Positions 1-7,112 of a stretch of DNA of 64,000 nucleotides are shown here, one piece after another. The notes below the pieces were generated by a model, which saw only the letters and a program-made list of their open reading frames with translations, was not told where the DNA came from and ran no database searches. A program made the translations under genes and the position numbers. Positions within the stretch are counted from its first letter, which is position 1. Every line of letters starts with the position of its first letter. The stretch is from an uncultured Holophagaceae bacterium (GTDB taxonomy: Bacteria; Acidobacteriota; Holophagae; Holophagales; Holophagaceae): positions 124,001 through 188,000 of the forward strand of contig CAIZZF010000005.1 in assembly GCA_903937385.1 (NCBI GenBank), read 5' to 3'.

Positions 1-639
1 TTTGCGTCCCAGCACCAGGGGCTTTGCGTTGTCCGTCAGGACCTCCTCGGGCACGCCACCGAAGTGCCGGAAGGCATGTTCCAGGCCCATGATCCAGTCC
101 CGCTGACGCAGGCTGCCGGAGATCTCGATGTAGCACCGGCGGGAGAAACCCAGCGTTGCCACGAACACATAGCGTTTCTGGCGCTCGCCCCCGATCAGCA
201 GCCACTTCTCCCCGAAGTCCACCTGCATCTGCTTCCCGGGCATGGTCTCGAATCGCATGGTCGCCTTTTGCGCCCGCTCCCAGGCCTGGCGGAAGGGTTT
301 AACCTCCCGCTCGACCGTCCGCAGGCTCACGGCGACCCCCCTGGACGCCAGTTCCTGCCGCAGCACGTCGGAGTTCCGAACCCCAGCGTGGAACCGAGCG
401 CGGATCCAGTCCCGATGGGGCGTCAGAATCCCTGGGCGACCCTGGTCTCCCCCATACCGGCGACTCTCACCTGACCTGAGCCAGTCCCGGACTGTATTCC
501 GCGACACACCCGTCTCCTGCGAAATACGCTTCGCTCCCCAGCCCAAGGCCTTCAACGCGAATACCTGTGCCACTGCCCCCTCACCCAGCATCGTGGCCTC
601 CGATCTCCGGACGCCAGGATCCTCCCTCTCCACTTCCAT
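1..639 (-). CDS. istA: IS21-family transposase IstA (3' end beyond window)
   Basis: The minus strand from ATG 639 reads without stops to the window edge, giving about 213 residues. A helix-turn-helix near residues 25-55 (KRISQETGVSRNTVRDWLRS) is followed by the start of a DDE integrase core: QMQVDFGEKW, then YVFVATLGFSRRCYIEI, then VPEEVLTDNAKPLV, which contains the second catalytic Asp. These are characteristic IstA motifs. A Shine-Dalgarno-like AAGGGGG lies six bases before ATG 639; a second in-frame ATG at 591 is less well placed. IstA is the DNA-cleaving and joining subunit of IS21 elements and normally works with the IstB ATPase, which would lie off the left edge. Confidence 0.9.
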   Translation of the reverse strand, partial: MEVEREDPGVRRSEATMLGEGAVAQVFALKALGWGAKRISQETGVSRNTVRDWLRSGESRRYGGDQGRPGILTPHRDWIRARFHAGVRNSDVLRQELASRGVAVSLRTVEREVKPFRQAWERAQKATMRFETMPGKQMQVDFGEKWLLIGGERQKRYVFVATLGFSRRCYIEISGSLRQRDWIMGLEHAFRHFGGVPEEVLTDNAKPLVLGRK

Positions 640-707
640 TGCTTCCCCCTTCCTCAGGGGGTCAATATTCGTGTCGCAGGGGGGTCAGTTTCTGATGTCG
701 CCTGACA
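1..707 (-). mobile_element. IS21-family insertion sequence, istA-proximal end
   Basis: An IstA-type transposase reads leftwards out of the window. Its upstream end (651-707) holds two related blocks, GGGGGTCAATATTC and GGGGGGTCAGTTTC, and finishes with TGTCGCCTGACA. Such repeated terminal blocks are typical of IS21-family ends. The element's outer end is taken as 707 because a small reading frame on its flank loses its own sequence there. The istB gene and the other end are beyond position 1. Confidence 0.75.
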
Positions 708-853
708 AAAGGCTGTCTTGCATCCGACTTGCCATCGGTGACTATCATCATGTCGCCATCGTCGAAGAGCATCTTAATAAGCCCGTCACCAATAGGGGCA
801 TAACTGCCTTCCCGTCCGTCATCCAATTTGAACCGTTTGACCTCGATTGGCAT
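708..853 (-). pseudogene. Small hypothetical gene truncated by the IS21 element
   Basis: From ATG 853, with AAGGA eight bases upstream, about 48 codons read MPIEVKRFKLDDGREGSY and onward, a compact charged peptide with a plausible beta-rich pattern (FKLDDGREGSYAPIGDGLIK). At the IS boundary (707) the frame runs into the element and stops after about 15 foreign residues at 662. I do not recognise the family. Its 3' part may survive on the far side of the element, outside the window. It is called a pseudogene because the natural C-terminus is missing. Confidence 0.5.
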
Positions 854-986
854 TGCTGCACGTCCTTAGGGAGACAGTCGAAGGGACCGGAAGTTGTGGT
901 TACGAGCTACCCTTAGGATATCTCTACTCGGAGCACAAATTACTTGAAGGCCTGAGAACGTTCGGAGATCGAGCCCCCTGGTGGCG

Positions 987-1553
987 CTAAAGGGGGTCGG
1001 TGAAGTCTGGCCAGCAAAAGACCTGACCTGCGTCATCATTCTCGGCCTCCCTACGAATGTTCTCCTGGCGAAGGGCTACCATCTGTTCTGATCGATCATA
1101 GGCTTCAACCAGAACGCCTTCCTTGAAGACCAGTTCGTGCACCTCCTCGTACTTCCAGGACAACTGCGTCCCCATGTGGACATAGAGTGCAGGAATGAAG
1201 TCAACCCCCAGCAACAGCTTCCCCGTGTACTTCAGCGGGTAGCCTAGATCCAGGTAGTGATTGTTGAACCAATCGCGACCTTCACCCTGACCTTTGGGTT
1301 TTACACCCTTGATGCTCGGACCTTTTTTTGGCGCATAGTCCTTCCCGGCCAGATAAATGTGAAGCTGATCCAACACGAGGTGGGAGTCCGAGATTGCAAA
1401 GCGTGCATAGAAACCTCGCCAACAAGCAGTACATGGCGCCACTGGTTCCAGCCCTAGCTGCGCAGGCCGGAACCAGGATTTATCGTCGCTGATCCCGGCA
1501 ATATCGAAGTCACGATCTTGATAGCGGAAGCCATCACTGATTTGGCCTGTCAT
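987..1553 (-). CDS. Hypothetical protein, 188 aa
   Basis: I do not recognise the family. The protein begins MTGQISDGFRYQDRDFDI, is rich in aromatic residues (W, Y, F) and contains short beta-strand-like blocks such as KLLLGVDFIPALYVHMG and EVHELVFKEGVLVEAYDRS. It has no signal peptide or membrane segment and looks like a small soluble globular protein. An upstream in-frame TTG at 1583 would add ten residues; ATG 1553 is preferred because GAGG lies at a reasonable distance. It sits downstream of the DUF4258 gene and behind a short sequence repeated at 19.3 kb, so it could be exchangeable cargo, an immunity protein or a single-gene defence factor. None of these is demonstrated. Confidence 0.6.
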   Translation of the reverse strand: MTGQISDGFRYQDRDFDIAGISDDKSWFRPAQLGLEPVAPCTACWRGFYARFAISDSHLVLDQLHIYLAGKDYAPKKGPSIKGVKPKGQGEGRDWFNNHYLDLGYPLKYTGKLLLGVDFIPALYVHMGTQLSWKYEEVHELVFKEGVLVEAYDRSEQMVALRQENIRREAENDDAGQVFCWPDFTDPL

Positions 1554-1647
1554 GTCGAACCGACCTCGTTTCTCAATGTTCAAAGGAAAGCATTTGTGAG
1601 GCTATTGGGTCCCGGCCAGATTGGGGGGCCCAAGTCTTGCTGGCCAC

Positions 1648-1938
1648 CTAGGCTGACCGCCGCAAGGAACGAAAGTCGTGGTTGCGATAGACGGTGAGGA
1701 CGGCCCCGCTGGGAGCACACAAAACCTGAAGGCCAGCAAATGGCCGAAGATCAATCCCCTTGCGCGAGGCGAACTGGACTTCCTTCTCGCCCAGCGCGTA
1801 GATCTGAGCGCCCCGCGCCCAGACCATGCGGCCATAGGCCAGGACGGTCTCAACTGCCTCGGTAGAGATTCGGCGACCATCCATCCGAGTTCGGGCATGG
1901 ATGGTCAAGGGGAGTGGAGCGATGTTCGATGGGCTCAT
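1648..1938 (-). CDS. DUF4258-type small protein, 96 aa
   Basis: The protein carries the pattern of the DUF4258 family: an N-terminal HARTRMDGRRISTEAVETVL helix pair around residues 14-34, a YALGEKEVQF strand, and a C-terminal GLQVLCAPSGAVLTVYRN strand pair ending in HDFRSLRR. DUF4258 proteins are small RelE/BrnT-like folds often found with toxin-antitoxin or defence genes, but their activity is poorly known. A very strong GGAGGTGAT precedes ATG 1938. A truncated, near-identical copy of its 3' end lies at 19.4 kb. No partner antitoxin is obvious next to it. Confidence 0.75.
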   Translation of the reverse strand: MSPSNIAPLPLTIHARTRMDGRRISTEAVETVLAYGRMVWARGAQIYALGEKEVQFASRKGIDLRPFAGLQVLCAPSGAVLTVYRNHDFRSLRRSA

Positions 1939-2029
1939 GGATCACCTCCAGGTGCCCAAGTTTCTCCCTTCCGACTGGACATCGGCTGTCCATTCGATTC
2001 ATATCGATAAGTTATTTATTTTTTGCTAC

Positions 2030-2175
2030 TTACGGTGTCCGTAGCGTCTGCTCGCCCCGGAGAGTCACTTGCTTACGTCGCGGATCAACGAAACTGACGA
2101 ACTCCGCCGGAGAGGAGATGGCGTGCATCGCGGTAAAACCGAGCACGGGGAGATGATAGCGATATGCCTGAAGGG
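2030..2175 (-). pseudogene. 3' remnant of a second ComF-like phosphoribosyltransferase gene
   Basis: Reading the minus strand into stop 2030-2032 gives a C-terminus containing LPVLGFTAMHAISSPAEF and ending VTLRGEQTLRTP. It aligns without gaps to the C-terminus of the intact phosphoribosyltransferase at 4.8 kb (LPIFGFAAMRAVSPPDKF, VTLRGDQTYRTP). Homology stops at about 2175; no start codon or PRPP loop precedes it. It is therefore a broken, diverged copy of only the last 45 or so codons. It lies downstream of the 799-residue gene, which separates it from the intact copy. The rest of the 1939-2265 gap shows no gene; 2176-2265 is AT-rich. Confidence 0.8.
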
Positions 2176-2265
2176 GCCTAGCAGTCAGTGGCTATCCACC
2201 AAAACATGGCGGTACAATTAGAAATGTCTTAATCATGCCGAAGTCAAAATCTTCCCTAATTTATT

Positions 2266-4665
2266 TTAGATATTCGATTTCAATTCATCTGTGAAGAGAT
2301 ATTGAACTGGGTTTTCATCTGGAAGCCTATTTAATAATTCCCGCCAAACTGCACCATTATTTGTAACATTTTCTTTAATGTCCCTAAAGAGAATTGGTTC
2401 TTTAGCAAGTTGGAATCGTTTTTTGCTAAAGATGAAACCACCTGTTTCTCGTGATTTCAACGTTAAACTACAGGATCTATGAAAAGAATCATCATATTCA
2501 TAGTAACTATATTCGAATTTCCATTTCATATCATCACCGCTTTTAACTTCTTCTGAAAATTTATAGTAGCGTTTATGATGAGGCAGTAGAATCTGATTAT
2601 ACACTCCAATATGTTCCATTAAACTAATGAAATCAGAAAATTTTGCTAAATCTGAACAATCATTACCATTGTCGTCCTTACAAGCTTCTTGTATCTGACC
2701 ATAACGGCCGAGAATGAGCATTATTTCGAAAATTATCGATGAAGACACAGCGGCAGGTAACCCAGTTAAATTAACAAGGGGGTGATTTTGGTCCAATTTG
2801 CTTAAGATCGATTTTCGAAGTGGAAATACTAGTGCAACTGGCCCCAATAGCTCGGCTTGCCAAACCTTTAGATCAGTTTCTAGTGTTTTTAGTTCACTAA
2901 AGTTAATTCCTTCGACACCTTTCGGAGAAGTTATAATATTTATCATCTTAACCGAGAGCGGTGATAATTTGAGTTCTAGGTTATAGAATTTACATCTATT
3001 TCGAATTTGGCTAAATACCCCGTAAAATTGTGACATTTCAATCCAAACACTTTTCCATAGGGAGCCCTTGGATTCCGCATATATCATTTGACTAATTTGA
3101 TCTCGAACAGAACTAAAAATTGGGTCATCAATCAGGCGTTGTAACTCTTCTAGACTCCATAAATCTGGGAATGAGCTAGGCAGTTTTTCAAAGGCAGCAA
3201 TGGAGACATTCAGAGCACCTTTGATTAGAGGCAGGGCGGCTACTGGGCCCAAATTGGGTGCGAGCGCAATTGCATACACTAAACCCCAATTATTTGATTT
3301 TGTTCGTAAAATTCCATTGTTCCATTTTTTCTTAAAGGTATCCGATTTAGTCTGCACCTCAACGGGGTTTTCACTGGATTCTATTTCTGATAAAATTTTA
3401 TAAATTTCCAACTGTTGGGCACTAGTTCCAAGATAAGTTGGCTTAAAATTATGATCAAATCTCGCCCAGTTACAATCATAAGTTCTCGTGTCTGGCAAGA
3501 GAGACAAAGTTGAATCAACATATTCTCTAACACATCGTCTTGGGAATTGTTTTAGATTCTCAGTGTATTTTGGTAGACCATTTATAATTAATTCAGAAAG
3601 TGGAATGAAATCAGGCTCAGAAAATGTCCTTATTAGAACAGATGGGCTTTCAGGGATACACTTTGCAAACAACAAGCTAACGGCTTCATTCAACTTTCCT
3701 TGTTTTGTTTTATATCGTGCAAGATCATATGCTGTATCAAAATCAAGATCATTTTTGTTTATCATGCTTAGCATTTCTTCAGCAGCACTGAAGTTATTAA
3801 GCAAATAATGCATGTGAGCGCAGTGGCGAAGAGCTTTTTTGAACCATTCTTGTTCTTCTTGGCCGTACAGCCTTGCTGAACGCTCGAAAGCCTCACACGC
3901 CTCTTGAAATTGTGAAAGGACCCCATCGTCTGCCTGTGCACCCTCGGCACACTGCCAAATCAGATACCCCTTCTGAAACCAGATCAGGGGATTGGATTGA
4001 CCAAAGGCACTGAGCAGGACTTCGCGAATTACCCCCATAGCATCTTGAAAATTGTCACGTTGCCATTTGCCAGTAGTAACCATCCCTTGGCTTGTGAGTT
4101 TTACGGCGCGGGCTATCAATTCGCGCAAACTTGTGTCGTTTGGGTTTGTAAGTAGTTTCTCAATCCGTTGGAGGCTTTTGTTACTTTCCTCGGAAAGGGC
4201 CTGCAGGTGAGCCATATCGCCATGGAGGACCTCGCAGGCCGCTTGGATGGCATCCGATATTCTCTCGCCGACTCCTTCCAATGCGCCCGTTAACGCCTCG
4301 CGTGACTCCCTTTCTGCCTCCAGAAGCTCTGAGAATCGGTCATCCATCCTGATCTCTCGAAGCCTTGCATCCTCCTGCGCTGCTTGATGCATCGCCAACG
4401 ATGATGCACAAAGAGATCGGATTTCGGTGGAGGTTTGCCCCTGTTCCTCCGCTAACCGATTTAAGGCTCGGATTGACGCGGCCCCAACTTCAACCTGGGT
4501 GAGCAGAGATTCAGCCAAAATTTTCTTGGTCGCATCGTCTCGACTAGAGAGCATGGTCACGCGATGGTCGTAGTCGATTTGGCGTATTTTCCAGGCCGAA
4601 ACCTTGCCAACCTCACCGCCAAACCATTTATTGGTGAACGAATCGTCCAGACCTGTAGTTTTCAT
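2266..4665 (-). CDS. Large coiled-coil/TPR-like protein, 799 aa, unknown function
   Basis: I do not recognise a named family. Residues 45-190 are strongly helical and heptad-like (AEEQGQTSTEIRSLCASSLA, ERESREALTGALEGVGERIS), suggesting a coiled coil. Residues 200-340 look like a few TPR-type helical repeats (NPLIWFQKGYLIWQCAEGAQ, FKKALRHCAHMHYLLNNFSA). The remaining 450 residues have no motif I know. A good GGAGGTGGGCT precedes ATG 4665. The DNA is GC-rich over the first 700 or so bases and then clearly AT-rich, so the gene looks like a fusion of segments with different histories. It sits between the intact phosphoribosyltransferase gene and the remnant of a second copy. It may be a sensor or scaffold in a defence locus, which is inference only. 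Confidence 0.75.
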   Translation of the reverse strand: MKTTGLDDSFTNKWFGGEVGKVSAWKIRQIDYDHRVTMLSSRDDATKKILAESLLTQVEVGAASIRALNRLAEEQGQTSTEIRSLCASSLAMHQAAQEDARLREIRMDDRFSELLEAERESREALTGALEGVGERISDAIQAACEVLHGDMAHLQALSEESNKSLQRIEKLLTNPNDTSLRELIARAVKLTSQGMVTTGKWQRDNFQDAMGVIREVLLSAFGQSNPLIWFQKGYLIWQCAEGAQADDGVLSQFQEACEAFERSARLYGQEEQEWFKKALRHCAHMHYLLNNFSAAEEMLSMINKNDLDFDTAYDLARYKTKQGKLNEAVSLLFAKCIPESPSVLIRTFSEPDFIPLSELIINGLPKYTENLKQFPRRCVREYVDSTLSLLPDTRTYDCNWARFDHNFKPTYLGTSAQQLEIYKILSEIESSENPVEVQTKSDTFKKKWNNGILRTKSNNWGLVYAIALAPNLGPVAALPLIKGALNVSIAAFEKLPSSFPDLWSLEELQRLIDDPIFSSVRDQISQMIYAESKGSLWKSVWIEMSQFYGVFSQIRNRCKFYNLELKLSPLSVKMINIITSPKGVEGINFSELKTLETDLKVWQAELLGPVALVFPLRKSILSKLDQNHPLVNLTGLPAAVSSSIIFEIMLILGRYGQIQEACKDDNGNDCSDLAKFSDFISLMEHIGVYNQILLPHHKRYYKFSEEVKSGDDMKWKFEYSYYEYDDSFHRSCSLTLKSRETGGFIFSKKRFQLAKEPILFRDIKENVTNNGAVWRELLNRLPDENPVQYLFTDELKSNI

Positions 4666-4813
4666 AGCCCACCTCCGATTTACCTAGTCCGCGAAGGGGA
4701 AAAGGGCAGACTTGGATTATTACTTCACATTACCAGAGGGGCTTCGGCTAAGGATATCCGCGCCAAGGTGTTGCCCTTCCGTAAGCTTGTGGATGCCTAT
4801 ACTGGCACTGCTC

Positions 4814-5467
4814 TTACGGGGTTCGATAGGTCTGGTCACCGCGCAAGGTCACCTTGCCGCGTTGGGGATCAAATATTCGCTCGAATTTGTCTGGCGGTGA
4901 CACCGCGCGCATCGCCGCAAACCCAAAGATGGGTAGCCCTGGATAGGCTTCCATCACTCGGGCGCAGATCCCCAAAAGAGTGGCTCCACGAGTGATGACA
5001 TCGTCCACCAGCAAGATGGACGTGGCGCCAGTTAGAGTCCTCGTCACTTTCACTGAGTCATAGTGATCAGCAGCCTTGGAGCGCGCGCTGGCCTGGCTGA
5101 AGGCCGACTTGGGCAAGGCTCGGGTGCGTTCCGCTATGGGCGCCACTTCCCCAACCAGACCCGCCTCCTTGAGGCTGTTGGCAAGCTCTAGGGGCATTTG
5201 GAGCGAGCCTGGTTGTTTCAGCGAACTGCTGGGGATCGGGATCGCCAGAACGTTCTCGCCGAACAGGCCAGCAAAGGCGGCACAGTCCTGGTGCTCCTGG
5301 ACCCGGAGGGCAATCCATTGGCTGATGGGGCGGGCCGGGTTGCCCACACTCTTGTCTTGTTTCAGTTGGACCGACACTTGCTTGGATTTTTTCTCGTCCT
5401 CAGTCTCTGGTCGGGTTGCATAGGAAAGCAGCGAACAGAACCCAACCTCAGAAGGCAAGTTCGGCAT
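4814..5467 (-). CDS. ComF-like phosphoribosyltransferase, 217 aa
   Basis: A type I phosphoribosyltransferase fold is shown by the PRPP-binding loop LLVDDVITRGATLLG around residues 152-166 and an upstream VLAIPIPSS strand at 73-80. The nearest familiar group is ComF/amidophosphoribosyltransferase-like proteins. There is no N-terminal zinc finger of the ComFC type, but Cys-rich spots occur at residues 11 and 62. It overlaps the end of the DprA-like gene by 20 bases and is last in the five-gene operon from 8794. ComF and DprA both act in DNA uptake in competent bacteria, but here, in an island without competence genes, the pair more likely acts in defence or on nucleotide-derived signals. The substrate cannot be read from sequence. 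Confidence 0.8.
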   Translation of the reverse strand: MPNLPSEVGFCSLLSYATRPETEDEKKSKQVSVQLKQDKSVGNPARPISQWIALRVQEHQDCAAFAGLFGENVLAIPIPSSSLKQPGSLQMPLELANSLKEAGLVGEVAPIAERTRALPKSAFSQASARSKAADHYDSVKVTRTLTGATSILLVDDVITRGATLLGICARVMEAYPGLPIFGFAAMRAVSPPDKFERIFDPQRGKVTLRGDQTYRTP

Positions 5468-6149
5468 AACCAGCCTGCAAGGAAGGAGGAATCAGATCGA
5501 GCACGTCTTCAGTGCGGCCGAGCACAGAGGCTCCATACTCAATCAATTCCGCTGGCCAATGCAGGGCCTCATTATCAAGGATGGATTGCAGCAGGAAGAG
5601 CGGCCGTCCCAGCCGGAGTGCTTCCCAGCCTTGCGACAAGGAACCGCTCGATTCCCCTGCCTCAATGATCACGGAAGCATGGCTGATCAGGGCCATGGTG
5701 CGATTGCGTTGGGGGAAGTTCTTCGGCTGGGTGGGCGTCCCCGGTGCGAATTGAGAGATCACCAATTGCTCGTCGGCCAGCCGGGCCTGGAGGCTGCGGT
5801 TTTTGGCTGGATAAGAAATATTGAGGGGGGTGCCAATGACCGCCACGGTCCGCCCTTTGGCATCGAGAGCAGCCTGATGGGCAGCCGTATCGATCCCTTC
5901 CGCGAGCCCAGAGACAATCGTGACTCCCGCCTCCACCAGTTCTCTGGCCAGTTTGGTGGCTCTACGCAGACCAGCCTCAGAAGCTTGGCGGGACCCGATG
6001 ATCGCCACTCTGGGGCCAGCCCGGAGCAGTTCCTGATCCCCTACCGCATAGAGACATTTGGGGGCGTACTTCGTTTCCACCTCGTTCAGGGGACCGAGCA
6101 ATTCCTCTGCAGTAAGGGTCGCGAACTGTCCCCCAAACTCCGACGCCAT
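5448..6149 (-). CDS. DprA/Smf-like DNA-processing (SLOG-fold) protein
   Basis: The Rossmann-like core of DprA is clear: VAIIGSRQAS at residues 48-57, VSGLAEGIDTAAHQAAL at 79-95, the NFPQRNR motif at 144-150, VIIEAGESSGSL at 160-171 and GRPLFLL. It has neither the N-terminal SAM-like domain nor the C-terminal winged helix of full-length DprA; at 233 residues it is close to a minimal core. DprA binds single-stranded DNA and loads RecA in transformation; related SLOG domains bind nucleotide signals. An in-frame TTG at 6209 would add 20 residues (YTWALLQGE); ATG 6149 is preferred for its GGGTGAG site. It is fourth in the operon and overlaps the phosphoribosyltransferase gene. Confidence 0.85.
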   Translation of the reverse strand: MASEFGGQFATLTAEELLGPLNEVETKYAPKCLYAVGDQELLRAGPRVAIIGSRQASEAGLRRATKLARELVEAGVTIVSGLAEGIDTAAHQAALDAKGRTVAVIGTPLNISYPAKNRSLQARLADEQLVISQFAPGTPTQPKNFPQRNRTMALISHASVIIEAGESSGSLSQGWEALRLGRPLFLLQSILDNEALHWPAELIEYGASVLGRTEDVLDLIPPSLQAGYAELAF

Positions 6150-6254
6150 TGGCTCACCCTGAAGCAATGCCCAAGTGTAGCGGTTTTCGGGCGGCTGGCG
6201 CGGCAACAATACGCAATTTTTTCGCCCTCGCCTGGGGAATGGACCCTCTTGGCG

Positions 6255-6824
6255 TCAGAAGCCTTCTGAAACCACGCCAATTCGAAACTCGCGTTCGTCG
6301 GGGCCAGGCAACGAGTTGCAGTCCGCGAGTTCGGCTTCCCCGAGGGTGAACAAGATGCCCTGACGCGCAGTTTCCCGGACCTTACTGCTCTTGTCGTTGG
6401 CTTGAATGGCCGCCAGGATCTCGACCAAGAGCGGCACCTGGTACAAGCCCAAGCACTGCACCAGGTATTGCCGAACCTGCCAGCTTTTCGCCGTGAGATG
6501 CGGCAGGATGGCCTCAGCACACTCCACGCCCAGACCAATGAGGGCATTCCGGGCCCGGATGGCGTTGGCACTGTCCGGCTGGGCCAGCAGCAACTCCACC
6601 AGCGCTGGCGCTGCCATCGTGGCTTCCGTGGCAACCAGCACTCCAGTGATGATCTCGATGGTCTGTTTCCGTTGACTTTTGAGGCCGCCGAGCAGATCGG
6701 CTGGGTTGAAGTCCAGGTGGATACCGACTTTGATCAAGTCCCCAACCTCAGCCCAGGTGGCCAGTTCGGCTCTGGCGAGAAAGATCTGTGGGGTGTAGGT
6801 GAATTCCTGTTCAGGGGTGCTCAT
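6255..6824 (-). CDS. HEAT-like repeat protein, 189 aa
   Basis: The protein is almost wholly alpha-helical with alternating helix pairs such as ATMAAPALVELLLAQ, AIRARNALIGLGVECAEAIL and SWQVRQYLVQCLGLYQV, the pattern of HEAT/Armadillo repeats covering roughly residues 60-165. Such repeats form protein- or nucleic-acid-binding solenoids. It starts at ATG 6824 behind GGAGG with six-base spacing. It is third in the operon, between the small membrane protein and the DprA-like gene, so it may bridge the membrane-anchored J-domain protein and the cytoplasmic DprA/phosphoribosyltransferase pair. That role is inference; repeat assignment is by eye. Confidence 0.7.
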   Translation of the reverse strand: MSTPEQEFTYTPQIFLARAELATWAEVGDLIKVGIHLDFNPADLLGGLKSQRKQTIEIITGVLVATEATMAAPALVELLLAQPDSANAIRARNALIGLGVECAEAILPHLTAKSWQVRQYLVQCLGLYQVPLLVEILAAIQANDKSSKVRETARQGILFTLGEAELADCNSLPGPDEREFRIGVVSEGF

Positions 6825-6842
6825 TGGCAACCTCCGTTAGCA

Positions 6843-7112
6843 TTATTGGGGCGGACGCGGTTGGCTAGGCTGCACCCTGGGAGTCTTGGGTTTCGCAGAC
6901 AACGGCGGAGGTGCTGCCACGGCCGGAGGCGCTGGTTTGGGAGCCGGGGCGCCGCCAGGTGCGCTCAGGCTGGCGCGGATGACACACGCAATCCCAACGA
7001 CGACCAAGGCCGCAATGCCGAACTTCTGGCCAAAGCCAATCGAAGCGAGCGGCTTGTTCAGCATGAAGGCGTGGGAGTCAAAGCGGATCTTCCAGGGAAC
7101 GTTCTGAGTCAT
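6843..7112 (-). CDS. Small membrane protein with proline-rich tail, 89 aa
   Basis: One predicted transmembrane helix (about residues 32-50, IAALVVVGIACVIRASL) separates a basic N-terminus from a tail made largely of Pro and Ala with a few Lys (PAPKPAPPAVAAPPP). No known family. It overlaps the upstream DUF4236/J-domain gene by four bases (ATGA), so the two are translationally coupled. The tail is likely unstructured and could span the periplasm or serve as a docking strand. Function is unknown; membership of the operon is the main information. Confidence 0.75.
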   Translation of the reverse strand: MTQNVPWKIRFDSHAFMLNKPLASIGFGQKFGIAALVVVGIACVIRASLSAPGGAPAPKPAPPAVAAPPPLSAKPKTPRVQPSQPRPPQ

